Shown here one piece after another: positions 9,817-18,962 of a stretch of DNA of 64,000 nucleotides; position 1 is the first letter of the stretch, and each line of letters begins with the position of its first letter. Below the pieces are notes generated by a model, which made no database searches, was not told the DNA's origin, and saw only the letters and a program-made list of their open reading frames with translations. The stretch spans positions 650,977 through 714,976 of the forward strand of contig JAEPOO010000001.1 of NCBI GenBank assembly GCA_017642855.1, written 5' to 3'. A program made the position numbers and the translations under genes. Origin of the DNA: Pseudomonadales bacterium (GTDB lineage Bacteria > Pseudomonadota > Gammaproteobacteria > Pseudomonadales > Azotimanducaceae).

Positions 9817-12800
9817 CGCTAAATCGCTTGAGCACAGGAGACCACAATTCCATCGCCTCTCTTTTGAAGGCCTCGTCGAACGCATCGGGTGTTCTGAACA
9901 ACCGTTGCCAGTATCGGTCTTTACCCTCGGCACCTGGTTGATCTCGATCCCAGTTTCTAAGCGCAGTTTGCAATGCCCGGTCCGGGTCTCCGCTCTTTTG
10001 CATGGCGACGGCGAAATCAAAACTCGCTTCTGTCGGCATGAATATGGGGGAAGTGATGCCTCTATGGTATTTCTGCACCAACGCTTCCAGCAGTCTCTCA
10101 GCATCCTTGTTGGACAAGCCGGAAAGATGAATGGTTTCCGCGGCCTCTTTGTCGCCTCGAAATACGAACGCAGATTCGATGCCAGGCTCTATCATGTTGG
10201 CGGCAAGGTGAGTGACCCAGGCCTCCAGTCTCTGCCGGGCGCGAAGTTTGCCTGCTCGGTAGTGCACCAATGTCTGTCCGAACAGGTTGGTTGGGTTGAA
10301 GCTCAGCAGTGTGTCTCCGACCGACAGTTCTTCCGTGATCTGGCGATGTTCAGCCAGCAGCAGGGGCGCGACCTGTGCCATGATGTTCTGTGCCCGTTCC
10401 ACCTCTCGACGAAGATGTTGTCGTCCAACTTCTCCTGGGAGCACCTGGCCGGTGCTTAGCACTCTGTCGTGAAAGGTCTGGATATCCTGACCGTCCATGA
10501 TGTGACCCAGTGCAGCGTCTGCCAACTGAAAGCGCTCCAGGTGATCGAGTTCGAAGGACTCTGTGTCCTGCAGTTCAACCTCATCGTGCTCAAGATAGAT
10601 ACCGAGTCTATGCTGGAGAAAATATTTTGCTGGGTGCCGGAAATACGCACCTAATTGGTTGACCGCTGTCAGTGCTGAGGTTTCATCATCTTTTAGCGGC
10701 TCGGAAAGGAACAAGTCTTCCTTTGGTGAGTCTGCAGTCAGCGCTCGAAACCAGTTTTCGTTGAAGCTCTGAAATTGATCGCCCCTGAAGTATCTTGGAT
10801 TGTAGGGCTGGAGTGCATGGGTGGTGATGTTTGGTTGCTCGAAAACCGCGCTAATGTAGTCCTGCCACTCCTGTACAACAACAGATGGTGGCCTCTCTTT
10901 ATCGTCGCGGATACCGCGGCCGACAAAGCTCACGTAGAACAGGTCCTGCGCAGATAAAAGGGCTTCCAAAAACAGGTATCGATCGTCCAGTTTCTTTGAT
11001 CGATCGCCTTTTCGATGTTCGGAGTTCGCTATCAGGTCGAAAGAGTGTGGTCTGATATCTCGCGGATATTCGCCATCATTCATGCCAAGCAAACAGATCG
11101 CCCGAAAAGGGATGCTGCGCATGGGCACCAGAGTGGCAAAGGTTATACCGCCACTGATGAAGCCTGCTTTTTGGTCGCTCCCTGTCAGTGTTTTTTCAAC
11201 AGCGTGAGCGATCATCTGACGTGAAAGGGGTTCCTGGTAACCAGAGGCTTCAGCTCGACTGGCGAGTTCTTCGGTCACTTCGAGTAATTGACTGATGTCC
11301 AGGTTTTCATTGTCTTTCGGTTCAAAGAAATCTGTTGTTAGACCTGTAATGAGGCTTAGCCAATCAATAGCCGAATGTGTTTTTCTGAGTTCAGAACGAT
11401 AATCAGCCAACAGATCTATGAAGTCGCAAAGTTTTCCAAGAAGAGATAATTCCCTTGGTTCGATGTTGAAAGGCAAGACGTTCTGCCAGGTGTCGTGTTG
11501 CTCATCCATGGCAAAGCCCAGGAGCAATCGATCGAGGCCGAATCGCCAGCTGTTCTGGTGCTCTTCGGGCAGTGACCAGAAGCTGGCTTTGCTGCTGCCA
11601 TCCAATTCCCAACGAATACCGGCCCCGTTTATCCAGTAGGCGATGGTTTCAAGGTCTTCCTGGTGAAACTTGAGTTTGCGCATCACTGCGGGTACCTCGA
11701 GAAGGTCCATGACTTGGGGGCCAGTAAGGCGACTCTCTGGCAGTTTCATCAAGGAAACAAAAGTGCTGAGTATGGTCGACTGCTCCAAGGCGCTGGTATC
11801 AGCCAAGCGGTAGGTCATTTCCTGCGAGAACACGGAGTGAATGTAGGGCGCATACTCCGCAATGTCAGGTACCATCACGAGAATCTCACTCAACCTCAAG
11901 CTGGGGTCAGCGATAATTTGACGCAGAAGTTCATCCTTAAGAACCTCGACCTCGCGCATGCGACTGTGACAGATATGGACCTGCAGACTTTGGTCATGGA
12001 GATCTTGTTTGATGGGTTGCTCAGTGAATTCGAAAGCGCCACCGAAGGTCAGATCCAGTATGTCATTCTTGACGAAATTGAGTGCGGAATCGCCTTCTGA
12101 GCGTGAGAAACCCTCAACAGATTGAATCTCCGGTGTGTCGAGGAGCAGTTCCAGTAACTCTCGACCTTGTTTGCCAAGGGAGGAAAGTAACGGGTTACCG
12201 ACTTCCAGGTAGTCTTCATCGACCATAGCGTCTTCGGGATTGATTAGACCTCGAATGGAACGCCTTGCCAGATCCTTCTCAGAAACAATATCTCCCCAAT
12301 AATGTTCACAGGGGTTCAGAAAATAGATATCGACATCACTGAATTGAGAGATGGCTCTGAAAGTTTCTAGTTGCAGAGGCGGCATGGTGGATAGGCCGAA
12401 TATGCTGAGCCGGCGCCAAGGTAGATCAGTTGAACCAGAAAGTTTTTGCATGGCCCGTTGATGTAATTCTGCTCGATGCAGATGGCGTGAACCTTTGAGG
12501 TCAGCCTGAACAAGCCGCCACAGATCTCTTTGCCATTGCTCGTGACCGGGAGCTTCGTACGCCTCTGATGCCCAGGCTTGAATCCAGTCAGGCCGATACA
12601 TGAGATACTCATCAAGAAGGAGCGTTAGCTCACTGGCGAGTTGGTACAACCTTAAGTCAGGATCTCCAGGCGCTTCTAAGTAGCTTTTAACCGTGACGGA
12701 CAGCTCTGTGTTGCTGCGGAGCAGTCGCATAATCCGCCAGACCAGGCGGTGTCTCTCATAGGGAGACTCCCTCATCAGCTGAAGTTCCGGCATCAGCGTC

Positions 12801-13018
12801 TGGTAGAGCTCCCAAAGAAAAGTGGCGGGAAGCTTGCAGTCAACGTTGGCGGCAATACCATGCCTTTGGGCGAGCTGAAGTTTCAGCCATTGTCCGAGCC
12901 CGAAGCTCTGGACAATCACCGTCATCGGCTCGAATGGATCTCTGTTGCCAGTCTCGTTGCGATCGCAGATAGCGCTCGCCAGTTCCGTCATTTGGTTCGA
13001 TTGGAACAGGTTAAGCAT
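9809..13018 (-). CDS. recC: RecBCD helicase-nuclease, gamma subunit RecC
   Basis: RecC is the non-catalytic scaffold of RecBCD that splits the duplex and reads Chi. The 1069 residues are near the E. coli length (1122). The N-terminus MLNLFQSNQM aligns with MLRVYHSNRL of E. coli, so I choose the ATG at 13018. A GTG at 13036 would add six residues. The MRSIPFRAICLLGMNDGEYP block is the strongly conserved RecC signature in the inactive nuclease-like C-terminal part. It is first in the leftward recC-recB-recD-acyltransferase operon. No ptrA protease gene is inserted, unlike the E. coli locus. Confidence 0.95.
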   Translation of the reverse strand: MLNLFQSNQMTELASAICDRNETGNRDPFEPMTVIVQSFGLGQWLKLQLAQRHGIAANVDCKLPATFLWELYQTLMPELQLMRESPYERHRLVWRIMRLLRSNTELSVTVKSYLEAPGDPDLRLYQLASELTLLLDEYLMYRPDWIQAWASEAYEAPGHEQWQRDLWRLVQADLKGSRHLHRAELHQRAMQKLSGSTDLPWRRLSIFGLSTMPPLQLETFRAISQFSDVDIYFLNPCEHYWGDIVSEKDLARRSIRGLINPEDAMVDEDYLEVGNPLLSSLGKQGRELLELLLDTPEIQSVEGFSRSEGDSALNFVKNDILDLTFGGAFEFTEQPIKQDLHDQSLQVHICHSRMREVEVLKDELLRQIIADPSLRLSEILVMVPDIAEYAPYIHSVFSQEMTYRLADTSALEQSTILSTFVSLMKLPESRLTGPQVMDLLEVPAVMRKLKFHQEDLETIAYWINGAGIRWELDGSSKASFWSLPEEHQNSWRFGLDRLLLGFAMDEQHDTWQNVLPFNIEPRELSLLGKLCDFIDLLADYRSELRKTHSAIDWLSLITGLTTDFFEPKDNENLDISQLLEVTEELASRAEASGYQEPLSRQMIAHAVEKTLTGSDQKAGFISGGITFATLVPMRSIPFRAICLLGMNDGEYPRDIRPHSFDLIANSEHRKGDRSKKLDDRYLFLEALLSAQDLFYVSFVGRGIRDDKERPPSVVVQEWQDYISAVFEQPNITTHALQPYNPRYFRGDQFQSFNENWFRALTADSPKEDLFLSEPLKDDETSALTAVNQLGAYFRHPAKYFLQHRLGIYLEHDEVELQDTESFELDHLERFQLADAALGHIMDGQDIQTFHDRVLSTGQVLPGEVGRQHLRREVERAQNIMAQVAPLLLAEHRQITEELSVGDTLLSFNPTNLFGQTLVHYRAGKLRARQRLEAWVTHLAANMIEPGIESAFVFRGDKEAAETIHLSGLSNKDAERLLEALVQKYHRGITSPIFMPTEASFDFAVAMQKSGDPDRALQTALRNWDRDQPGAEGKDRYWQRLFRTPDAFDEAFKREAMELWSPVLKRFSDE

Positions 13019-13387
13019 AGCGTGGCAGTTTACCACTTTTGCGAGACTTCCCCTGCGAATCCAATATTTGGAATCGCGCGAGATGTGTGCGCAACCGGTT
13101 GATGTGCCCGGGGGCGTTTCTAACCTAGAAAACCAGGTTCAATGGCGGCCAGTGACAGAGACATGCCTGCCGCTCGCTACTGCTCGAAGGGAACACGGCC
13201 ATAGCGCTTGCGGGCGATGAGGTTTCAGAAACAGTGATGCGTGTTGTCAGGGTCGGAACGTTTGTGGTGGCGTCAAATGGGCGCTGGCACGTGGCTAAAC
13301 GCCCGGCACCAACCCACATGCCGTTCATCACGCCGGGCAAAGGCGCGCTCAATGCGGTGGGCGGCGCCCCCGTCTAGGCGACCCCGT
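13019..13387. other. Intergenic region between ppa and recC
   Basis: No convincing gene was found here. It must hold the leftward promoter of the recC operon. A small dyad, TCCAA-TAT-TTGGA at 13060-13072, lies about 45 bases upstream of the recC ATG. The stretch 13156-13377 on the plus strand is open in one frame and has coding-like composition (translating as RVVRVGTFVVASNGRW and on to a stop at 13375-13377). It lacks an in-frame ATG before 13237 and a ribosome binding site, so I do not call a gene. Confidence 0.4.
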
Positions 13388-13912
13388 TTAACCAGCCCTG
13401 TCGATAGCCTCAGTGATCGATTGGCGCGCTTCTTCAGCGTTACCCCAGCGCTCGAATTCAACCCACTTGTCGGTTTCCAGATCTTTGTAATGCATGAAGA
13501 AATGCTTGATCTGTTCCAGCGTAATTTCAGGTAGCTGGTCGTAGTTTTCGACACTTTCGTAGCGCCGTGTCAGTTTCGGTGTTGGAATGGCAATGACCTT
13601 TTCGTCCATGCCGGCTTCATCTTTCATAAAAAGCACGCCAATTGGATGGCAGTTGACGACCGAGCCCGGCACCAGTGGGCGGGTTGTCGCAACGAGCACA
13701 TCAACCGGGTCACCGTCCCCAGACAGTGTATGCGGGACGAACCCATAGTTGCCGGGATAGCGCATGGGCGTATAGAGGAAACGATCGACGAACAGGGCAC
13801 CGGAGGCCTTGTCCAGTTCGTATTTGATAGGCTCACCACCCACCGGGATTTCGATAACGACGTTAATGTCTTCCGGCGGATTGCTGCCTGCTGGGATGGC
13901 ATCGATATTCAT
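13388..13912 (-). CDS. ppa: Inorganic pyrophosphatase (type I, soluble)
   Basis: This enzyme hydrolyses pyrophosphate to two phosphates in the cytoplasm and pulls biosynthetic reactions forward. It matches the hexameric bacterial family along its length, with [11 protein letters not shown] near the start, [15 protein letters not shown], the [12 protein letters not shown] block and the metal-binding [10 protein letters not shown]. The ATG at 13912 gives 174 residues and aligns exactly with E. coli Ppa (176). An ATG at 13930 would add MNILAR. Neither start has a strong ribosome binding site. It is transcribed leftward and divergently from the DMT transporter. Confidence 0.95.
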   Translation of the reverse strand: MNIDAIPAGSNPPEDINVVIEIPVGGEPIKYELDKASGALFVDRFLYTPMRYPGNYGFVPHTLSGDGDPVDVLVATTRPLVPGSVVNCHPIGVLFMKDEAGMDEKVIAIPTPKLTRRYESVENYDQLPEITLEQIKHFFMHYKDLETDKWVEFERWGNAEEARQSITEAIDRAG

Positions 13913-13968
13913 GCGCGCAAGTATATTCATTATGCCGGTATACTCACGCCTTTTTTTCGGAGCCGCCC

Positions 13969-14868
13969 TTGAATCCCTATCTGCCCATCACCGCTGCCTG
14001 TGTTTCCACGGCACTCGGTGGTGCCATGGCCGTCGCAACGAGGGCGATTGTCGAGCAGGTTGATCCGGTTCTCCTGGGCGTGATCCGATATGGGATCGCC
14101 GCAGTCTGTCTTCTCGCGGGCGCTTTATACCTGGGCCGCATGCGTTTCGAGCGACGTCACTATCTGCCGATGGCACTCATCGGCATCATGTTTTTCTCTG
14201 TGTTTCCGATCGGCTTTTCGCTTGCACTTAAATACACAACCGCCGCTCAGGGTGCCCTTGTGCTCTCCGTGATGCCGATTCTGACCATGTTAATGGCCGC
14301 GCTATTCGGGCAGGAAGTGATCACTCGGGTCAAAGTTGCCGGTGCGTTTCTCGTGTTTGCGGGTGTTGCGTTTGTGGTTGAGATAGGTGACGGCGCGGGT
14401 GAGGAAGCGATGCTGGGTAATGTGATCATGTTTGCCATGGCAGTGATCGGTGCAGCGTTCAATCTGCTGGCTCGACCCTATTTACAGACTTATGACCAGT
14501 TGCAGGCGACAACCTGGTTTATGGTAAGTGGCTGGATCGTGATGTTTGTTGCGACGCTGTTGACGGGAACGCTGACGCTCGAAGTGCCTCCGGCAGAGAC
14601 CTGGTGGGTTCTGATATTTATCGGCACTCTGGGTGGCGCCATACCGATCTTTTTATTCAACTGGGCGCTGGGTCACATTGAAGCGACCCTGGTGTCCGTG
14701 TGTCTAGGCTTGAACCCTCTAACAGCTGCAGTTCTGGGTATGCTGATGCTCTCTGAACCGGTGACCTTGCCCCTGATGATCGGTCTCGTGCTGGTTCTCG
14801 CGGGCATCGTTACCGCCAACCACCGTCCGAAAAAGGTCTACGATCACTTTGACCGCGAGTTCGATTAG
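13969..14868 (+). CDS. EamA/DMT-family permease
   Basis: This is a 299-residue inner-membrane protein of the drug/metabolite transporter superfamily, with ten predicted hydrophobic segments in two EamA repeats (first about 1-140, second about 150-288). Such proteins export amino acids, nucleobases or other small metabolites; the substrate cannot be read here. The start is a TTG at 13969: a GGAG at 13959-13962 stands six bases before it, and the first helix begins straight after. The C-terminus ends in a charged tail. The gene converges on surE with a 4-base TTAG stop overlap. Confidence 0.85.
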   Translation: MNPYLPITAACVSTALGGAMAVATRAIVEQVDPVLLGVIRYGIAAVCLLAGALYLGRMRFERRHYLPMALIGIMFFSVFPIGFSLALKYTTAAQGALVLSVMPILTMLMAALFGQEVITRVKVAGAFLVFAGVAFVVEIGDGAGEEAMLGNVIMFAMAVIGAAFNLLARPYLQTYDQLQATTWFMVSGWIVMFVATLLTGTLTLEVPPAETWWVLIFIGTLGGAIPIFLFNWALGHIEATLVSVCLGLNPLTAAVLGMLMLSEPVTLPLMIGLVLVLAGIVTANHRPKKVYDHFDREFD

Positions 14869-16007
14869 TTACCCCAGCTGCTTGGATTAAACATCCGTCT
14901 GAGCCAGGAATCGGGCTTTTTCTTCGGTTCGTCAGGTTGCTCAGTGGTTTCTTCTACTACCGCATTTTCCTCTTCAGTATCGACAGGCATCGAAACTGCC
15001 TTTGGATCAGGGCTCGTGGGTTCGGCGTGAGTCTCAGGTAGCTGGATGACTGGTTCGACCGGTTTGCGCTCGTTGAGAACATTTGGCTCTGGTTGGGGCT
15101 CGGGATCTGAGGTAACGGTTTTCGGCTCGGCCGAAGGTTCGAGAACCGCTTTTCTGGATGCTGGAGCGACTGGTTCATAGGCGCGATCCAGCAGATGTTT
15201 GTCGAGATACTTTTGGCCGCGTCGGGTGGGTGTTGAAATATCACCGTCGAGGAAGGTAAGTGTTACGAATCCGTCGATCAGAGATTCTGCGTCTCTTTCC
15301 CTGGCATTTTTGCGAGGACCCTGAAATTCTGGCACGTACGTGCCCTCTGCATTCAGGTTGTAGCGGTTGGCGAATACCGAATGATCCGATAGCGCCGACC
15401 ATCTGACGCCTCTGACATCCAGTGGAAGTCTGGCAGGGTAATTAACGTTAAGAACCGCCGTCATGTCATCGAGTTTCATGTTACTGATCAGGCGAGCGAC
15501 CAGTCTGGCGGCGCCTTTAAATGCGCCCACGGTGCTGGGGAAACCTCGTTCAAGCTCATTGAGTTTAATTTCGACAGATACAGCGATGGCCGGTGTGCCA
15601 AGTCGGTATGCCGTTAATGCAGCACCCACAGTCCCGGAGACATTAACGTCCTGACCCGTGTTCTGCCCAAAATTTGCCCCGGATACAACAAGATCCGGCG
15701 GGTTGTTATACATGATGTTACCCAGCCCGACTCTTACTGCATCCGCTGGTCGACCGTGGACTGCCCAGGTCTGATTTGGATGAGCGGTCACGCCGACGCC
15801 GCTTGCCGTGACTGAAGCTGATGCGCCACTTTGTTGGGTCGCGGGTGCGATGACATACACATCATGCCCTGCTTGATTCAGAGCTTCTCTCAGCGCTGTA
15901 ATACCTGGTGACTCAAAGCCGTCATCGTTGGTGAGCAGGATTCTAAGATTTTGTTCTGAGACCGCGGTGAGCGGTAACAGCAGTAATAATGAAGTGAGAT
16001 AGCGCAC
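14865..16007 (-). CDS. surE: SurE-family 5'/3'-nucleotidase, exported, with Pro/Glu-rich tail
   Basis: SurE enzymes dephosphorylate nucleoside monophosphates. The domain spans about residues 20-265, with the metal-binding LLTNDDGFESPG motif at its start and VSGANFGQNTGQDVNVSGTV at the active site. Two features are unusual: a clear signal peptide (YLTSLLLLLPLTAVS) in place of the cytosolic start of E. coli SurE, and a low-complexity Pro/Glu/Val extension of about 100 residues ending in [20 protein letters not shown] periplasmic location is therefore inferred. The start is uncertain: GTG at 16007 follows a GAGG by nine bases, and a TTG at 16022 is also in frame. No surE-pcm-rpoS context is present. 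Confidence 0.85.
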   Translation of the reverse strand: MRYLTSLLLLLPLTAVSEQNLRILLTNDDGFESPGITALREALNQAGHDVYVIAPATQQSGASASVTASGVGVTAHPNQTWAVHGRPADAVRVGLGNIMYNNPPDLVVSGANFGQNTGQDVNVSGTVGAALTAYRLGTPAIAVSVEIKLNELERGFPSTVGAFKGAARLVARLISNMKLDDMTAVLNVNYPARLPLDVRGVRWSALSDHSVFANRYNLNAEGTYVPEFQGPRKNARERDAESLIDGFVTLTFLDGDISTPTRRGQKYLDKHLLDRAYEPVAPASRKAVLEPSAEPKTVTSDPEPQPEPNVLNERKPVEPVIQLPETHAEPTSPDPKAVSMPVDTEEENAVVEETTEQPDEPKKKPDSWLRRMFNPSSWGN

Positions 16008-16103
16008 CTTGCCCGGCCTCAAAAATGTTTTAGAACGATCGAACAGCAGTTTACCTTCTCGTCGCGATACCGCACAGTACTCTGAATACGCAGGAGAACG
16101 ATC

Positions 16104-16952
16104 ATGGCCTATGAGTATGAAACCTTAGAAATTTCGATTGGTGGTGCTGTGTTGACGGCAACGATCAACAACCCGCCGGTTAATGTGATGACGCTACCGC
16201 TCTATAGGGATCTCGTAGGTTTTACGAGCGAAGTTGAAGCTGACGATGCAATCAAGGTGGTGGTTTTTCAAAGTGCCGATCCCGACTTTTTCATTGCCCA
16301 TTTTGATGTGGAAACGATCCTTCAATTTCCTTCTGATACACCGGCGGTAAAAAGTGAGGAGTTCTCTGACTTTCACCTTATGTGTGAGCGGGTGAGAACC
16401 ATGCCAAAAGCGACCATCGTGAAGATCGCCGGTCGTGCCGGAGGAGGGGGCAATGAGTTCGCCTCATCGTGTGATATGCGATTTGGTCTTAGAGGCAAGA
16501 CGGTGATCAACCAGATGGAAGTTGCCCTGGGGATTCTTCCGGGTGGCACCGGTACTCAGAGATTGCCCAGGCTTGTCGGGCGTGGTCGGGCCATGGAAAT
16601 ATGCCTCGGGAGCGATGACATCGATGCCGTCACTGCAGAGCAGTGGGGTTATCTAAACCGTATATTTGATTCGCAGGCGGAACTGGATGGTTTCGTCGAT
16701 GGACTGGCCAGACGTATTGCCCTGTGGCCTGCGGAAGCCATCGGCCTGTGTAAGGCATCCATCAATAATGCCGAAATGCCCTGGGAAGACGGATTGTTGG
16801 AAGAAGCCTATCTGTTTCAGCAGACACTTCGCACCTCGGGTGCGCAAGTCAATATGAGAAAAGCCATGGAACTTGGTGCCCAGACTCGTGAAGGCGAGTT
16901 GCGGATGGGTGATCTTTGTTTGGAAGTTGGTCGGGCAGCGAACGATGACTAA
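16104..16952 (+). CDS. Enoyl-CoA hydratase/isomerase family protein
   Basis: This is a 282-residue crotonase-fold protein, expected to hydrate or isomerise an enoyl-CoA. The oxyanion-hole block GRAGGGGNEFASSCDMRFG (about residues 111-129) and the MEVALGILPGGTGTQRL block (about 137-153) are both present, with glutamates at the two positions typical of hydratases. The ATG at 16104 follows a CAGGAG by seven bases. It stands alone on the plus strand, divergent from surE and converging on the Gfo/Idh dehydrogenase with a 4-base overlap. The exact substrate is not identifiable; the low similarity to FadB-type enzymes suggests a specialised role. Confidence 0.85.
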   Translation: MAYEYETLEISIGGAVLTATINNPPVNVMTLPLYRDLVGFTSEVEADDAIKVVVFQSADPDFFIAHFDVETILQFPSDTPAVKSEEFSDFHLMCERVRTMPKATIVKIAGRAGGGGNEFASSCDMRFGLRGKTVINQMEVALGILPGGTGTQRLPRLVGRGRAMEICLGSDDIDAVTAEQWGYLNRIFDSQAELDGFVDGLARRIALWPAEAIGLCKASINNAEMPWEDGLLEEAYLFQQTLRTSGAQVNMRKAMELGAQTREGELRMGDLCLEVGRAANDD

Positions 16953-17992
16953 AGCGGCTGAATGGCGACCGGTTGACCGCTGGCGATGGATTCTTGTGCA
17001 GCGATACCCATAGCGACCGACTGAAAACCATCTCTCGTGTTGACTGATGGTGGCTTACCCGTTCGAATGGCATGGATAAAAGCTTTTTGTTCGAGATAAC
17101 TGGCGCCATGGTGTAAGCCCATAAAGGCGATATCCGGATCATGTGGTACTTCGTATTCCTCCAGTTCCCCGGTGCGCTTTGACAGTGACAGCTGATTGTT
17201 CGGAATGCGCACCTCGAGTTTGCCAGAACTGCCGGTTGCCGTGAGTTCCTGTTCGTTTGGACTGCCCTCGGCGAACATGCAGAGATCCAGGCAGGCACGA
17301 ACGCCGTTGTCGTAGTTGATGATGGTAAAGGCGTTGTCCAAGATGTCGGATCTTTCACCATCGTAGGTCTCATCCAGGTGATTCACATCCTGGTTGCCAG
17401 ACGCCATCGCGGAGACCGGATGAGCCCCTGTCGCGAGATTCATCAGATCAAAGAAGTGACAGCATTTTTCGACCAGCGTGCCGCCTGAGTTACGGTTAAA
17501 TCGGTTCCAGTTGTCCACTTTTCTTAGAAATGGACCACGATGTTCCCGAATAAAGAACATCTTCAAGTCGCCGACTTCGGGAATACGATTGAGAAAGTGG
17601 GTGGTTGCCGACATATAACGATATTCCAGGGCAACCCAGATCATGGGTTCTCTCGCATCGTCCAGATCGATGACTTCTCGTGCATCTTCCAGCGTGGTGC
17701 ACATGGGTTTTTCCAGAAGCAAATGGAAGGACGTGTCTGCAAGGTCGCGCACCACATTTATGTGTGTGAAGTTCGGTGAAGCGATAACGACCGCGTCCAG
17801 GTCCAGAGACTTGAGGTCTCGATAGTCGTCTACAATCTTCGGGCTGAACCGATCGCCGCAGGCCTTCAGCGCCCAGTTGCGCGGTTTTTCGTTGGGGTCT
17901 GCAATAGCAACCAAATCGACATCCGGAATGTGTGCCAGATTGCGAATATGTTCGCAGCCCATCATGCCGGTGCCTACAACCGCGAACTTCAT
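16949..17992 (-). CDS. Gfo/Idh/MocA-family NAD(P)-dependent oxidoreductase
   Basis: This is a 347-residue sugar-type dehydrogenase. An N-terminal Rossmann fold (VVGTGMMGCEHIRNL, then DLVAIADPN) is followed by the family EKP motif in LLLEKPMCTT (near residue 95) and a C-terminal alpha/beta domain containing GGTLVEKCCHFFDLMN with the likely catalytic His. Such enzymes oxidise or reduce a hydroxyl of a cyclic sugar, inositol or sugar-lactone derivative. The ATG overlaps the stop of the SMP-30 gene by four bases (ATGA), so the two are coupled. With the hydrolase upstream they form a three-step catabolic operon. Confidence 0.88.
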   Translation of the reverse strand: MKFAVVGTGMMGCEHIRNLAHIPDVDLVAIADPNEKPRNWALKACGDRFSPKIVDDYRDLKSLDLDAVVIASPNFTHINVVRDLADTSFHLLLEKPMCTTLEDAREVIDLDDAREPMIWVALEYRYMSATTHFLNRIPEVGDLKMFFIREHRGPFLRKVDNWNRFNRNSGGTLVEKCCHFFDLMNLATGAHPVSAMASGNQDVNHLDETYDGERSDILDNAFTIINYDNGVRACLDLCMFAEGSPNEQELTATGSSGKLEVRIPNNQLSLSKRTGELEEYEVPHDPDIAFMGLHHGASYLEQKAFIHAIRTGKPPSVNTRDGFQSVAMGIAAQESIASGQPVAIQPL

Positions 17993-18843
17993 GAAGGCAG
18001 CTCCACAGCAGCCTTCGCTACTGGCAAACCCGCAACATCGGCTCGAGTTCGATAGACCGCACCCGCCCTGTCGCTGTCTGCGCCGTCAGAACCACTGACG
18101 ATGTAAAGGTCTTTGAGATCGTCTCCCCCAAAGCAAACACTGGTGCACATAGATTGAGGTATCTCCACCATCTGTTCGAGTTCACCATCGGGTTTGTACA
18201 CGGCAACGCCGCCGCCACCGGCAAGGGCAACCCAGACTCTTCCGTCTTCGGTCAGCGCGAGACCATCCGGCCCGCCGCCCTTGGTGGTGACAAAAATCTG
18301 CTTTTCTCCCAGAGTCCCGTCACTGTGAATCTCGTAGCGGTTCACGTGTCGCCTGGATGAATCAGAATGGTAGAGCGTCTTCCCGTCCGGCGAAATTCCC
18401 AGACCGTTGGTGAGCAGGATGTCGGTTGCAACTTCCTTTGCGCTGCCGTCCAGGTCAATCAGGTACAGACTGCCTGTTTGGCTTTGCGATTTACCATCAA
18501 GAGGGTCAGAACCTAAGGAACCTGCGTAGATTCTTCCCGAGGCGTCGGTGGTAATGTCGTTGAAACCGATCATGCCTTTGGACGGATCCGGATCAAAAAT
18601 GGTTTTGGTTTCTCCCTCGGGGAGCGACTTCCAGGAGATGTTCCTGCCCGAGACAACGATGCCGCCTGCTTGATGCTCTGACATACCGCCCATGCCGCGA
18701 CGATGGCCGAACACAGTCGCTACGCTGCCGTCCGCTTTTAGCAGGTAAGCGCCGCCATGGGAGGCATCACTGAATAACAACCCCTGACCGGAAAGCCAGA
18801 CAGGTCCCTCTACCAGGCCATAACCTTCGGCTAATTTCTCCAT
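17989..18843 (-). CDS. SMP-30/gluconolactonase-family lactonase
   Basis: This six-bladed beta-propeller enzyme (284 residues) probably hydrolyses a sugar lactone. Metal-binding positions of the family are seen: EGPVW near the N-terminus, the Asn in FNDITTD, and the Asp in NGLGISPDG and GGGPDGLAL. The ATG at 18843 has an AGGAGG eight bases upstream. An ATG ten codons earlier reads through non-homologous sequence and is rejected. It lies between the sulfatase/PMH-like gene and the Gfo/Idh dehydrogenase in one leftward operon, so lactone opening next to sugar oxidation is the natural reading. Confidence 0.88.
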   Translation of the reverse strand: MEKLAEGYGLVEGPVWLSGQGLLFSDASHGGAYLLKADGSVATVFGHRRGMGGMSEHQAGGIVVSGRNISWKSLPEGETKTIFDPDPSKGMIGFNDITTDASGRIYAGSLGSDPLDGKSQSQTGSLYLIDLDGSAKEVATDILLTNGLGISPDGKTLYHSDSSRRHVNRYEIHSDGTLGEKQIFVTTKGGGPDGLALTEDGRVWVALAGGGGVAVYKPDGELEQMVEIPQSMCTSVCFGGDDLKDLYIVSGSDGADSDRAGAVYRTRADVAGLPVAKAAVELPS

Positions 18844-18962
18844 CGATGCATCCCTCCTAACACATGGCACCATACTATAAAGTGAGTATGAAAAAATTCA
18901 TGTGCTCCGCAAAGTGATCTTGGTAGCTTGCGAGGCTGGCTCGACGGCAGCGCTGACGAAAC

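Noticed and set aside
9817..10104. N-terminal extension of the recB frame
   Set aside because: It lies inside recC, has no RecB-like sequence, and the ATG at 9816 fits the operon overlap and family length.
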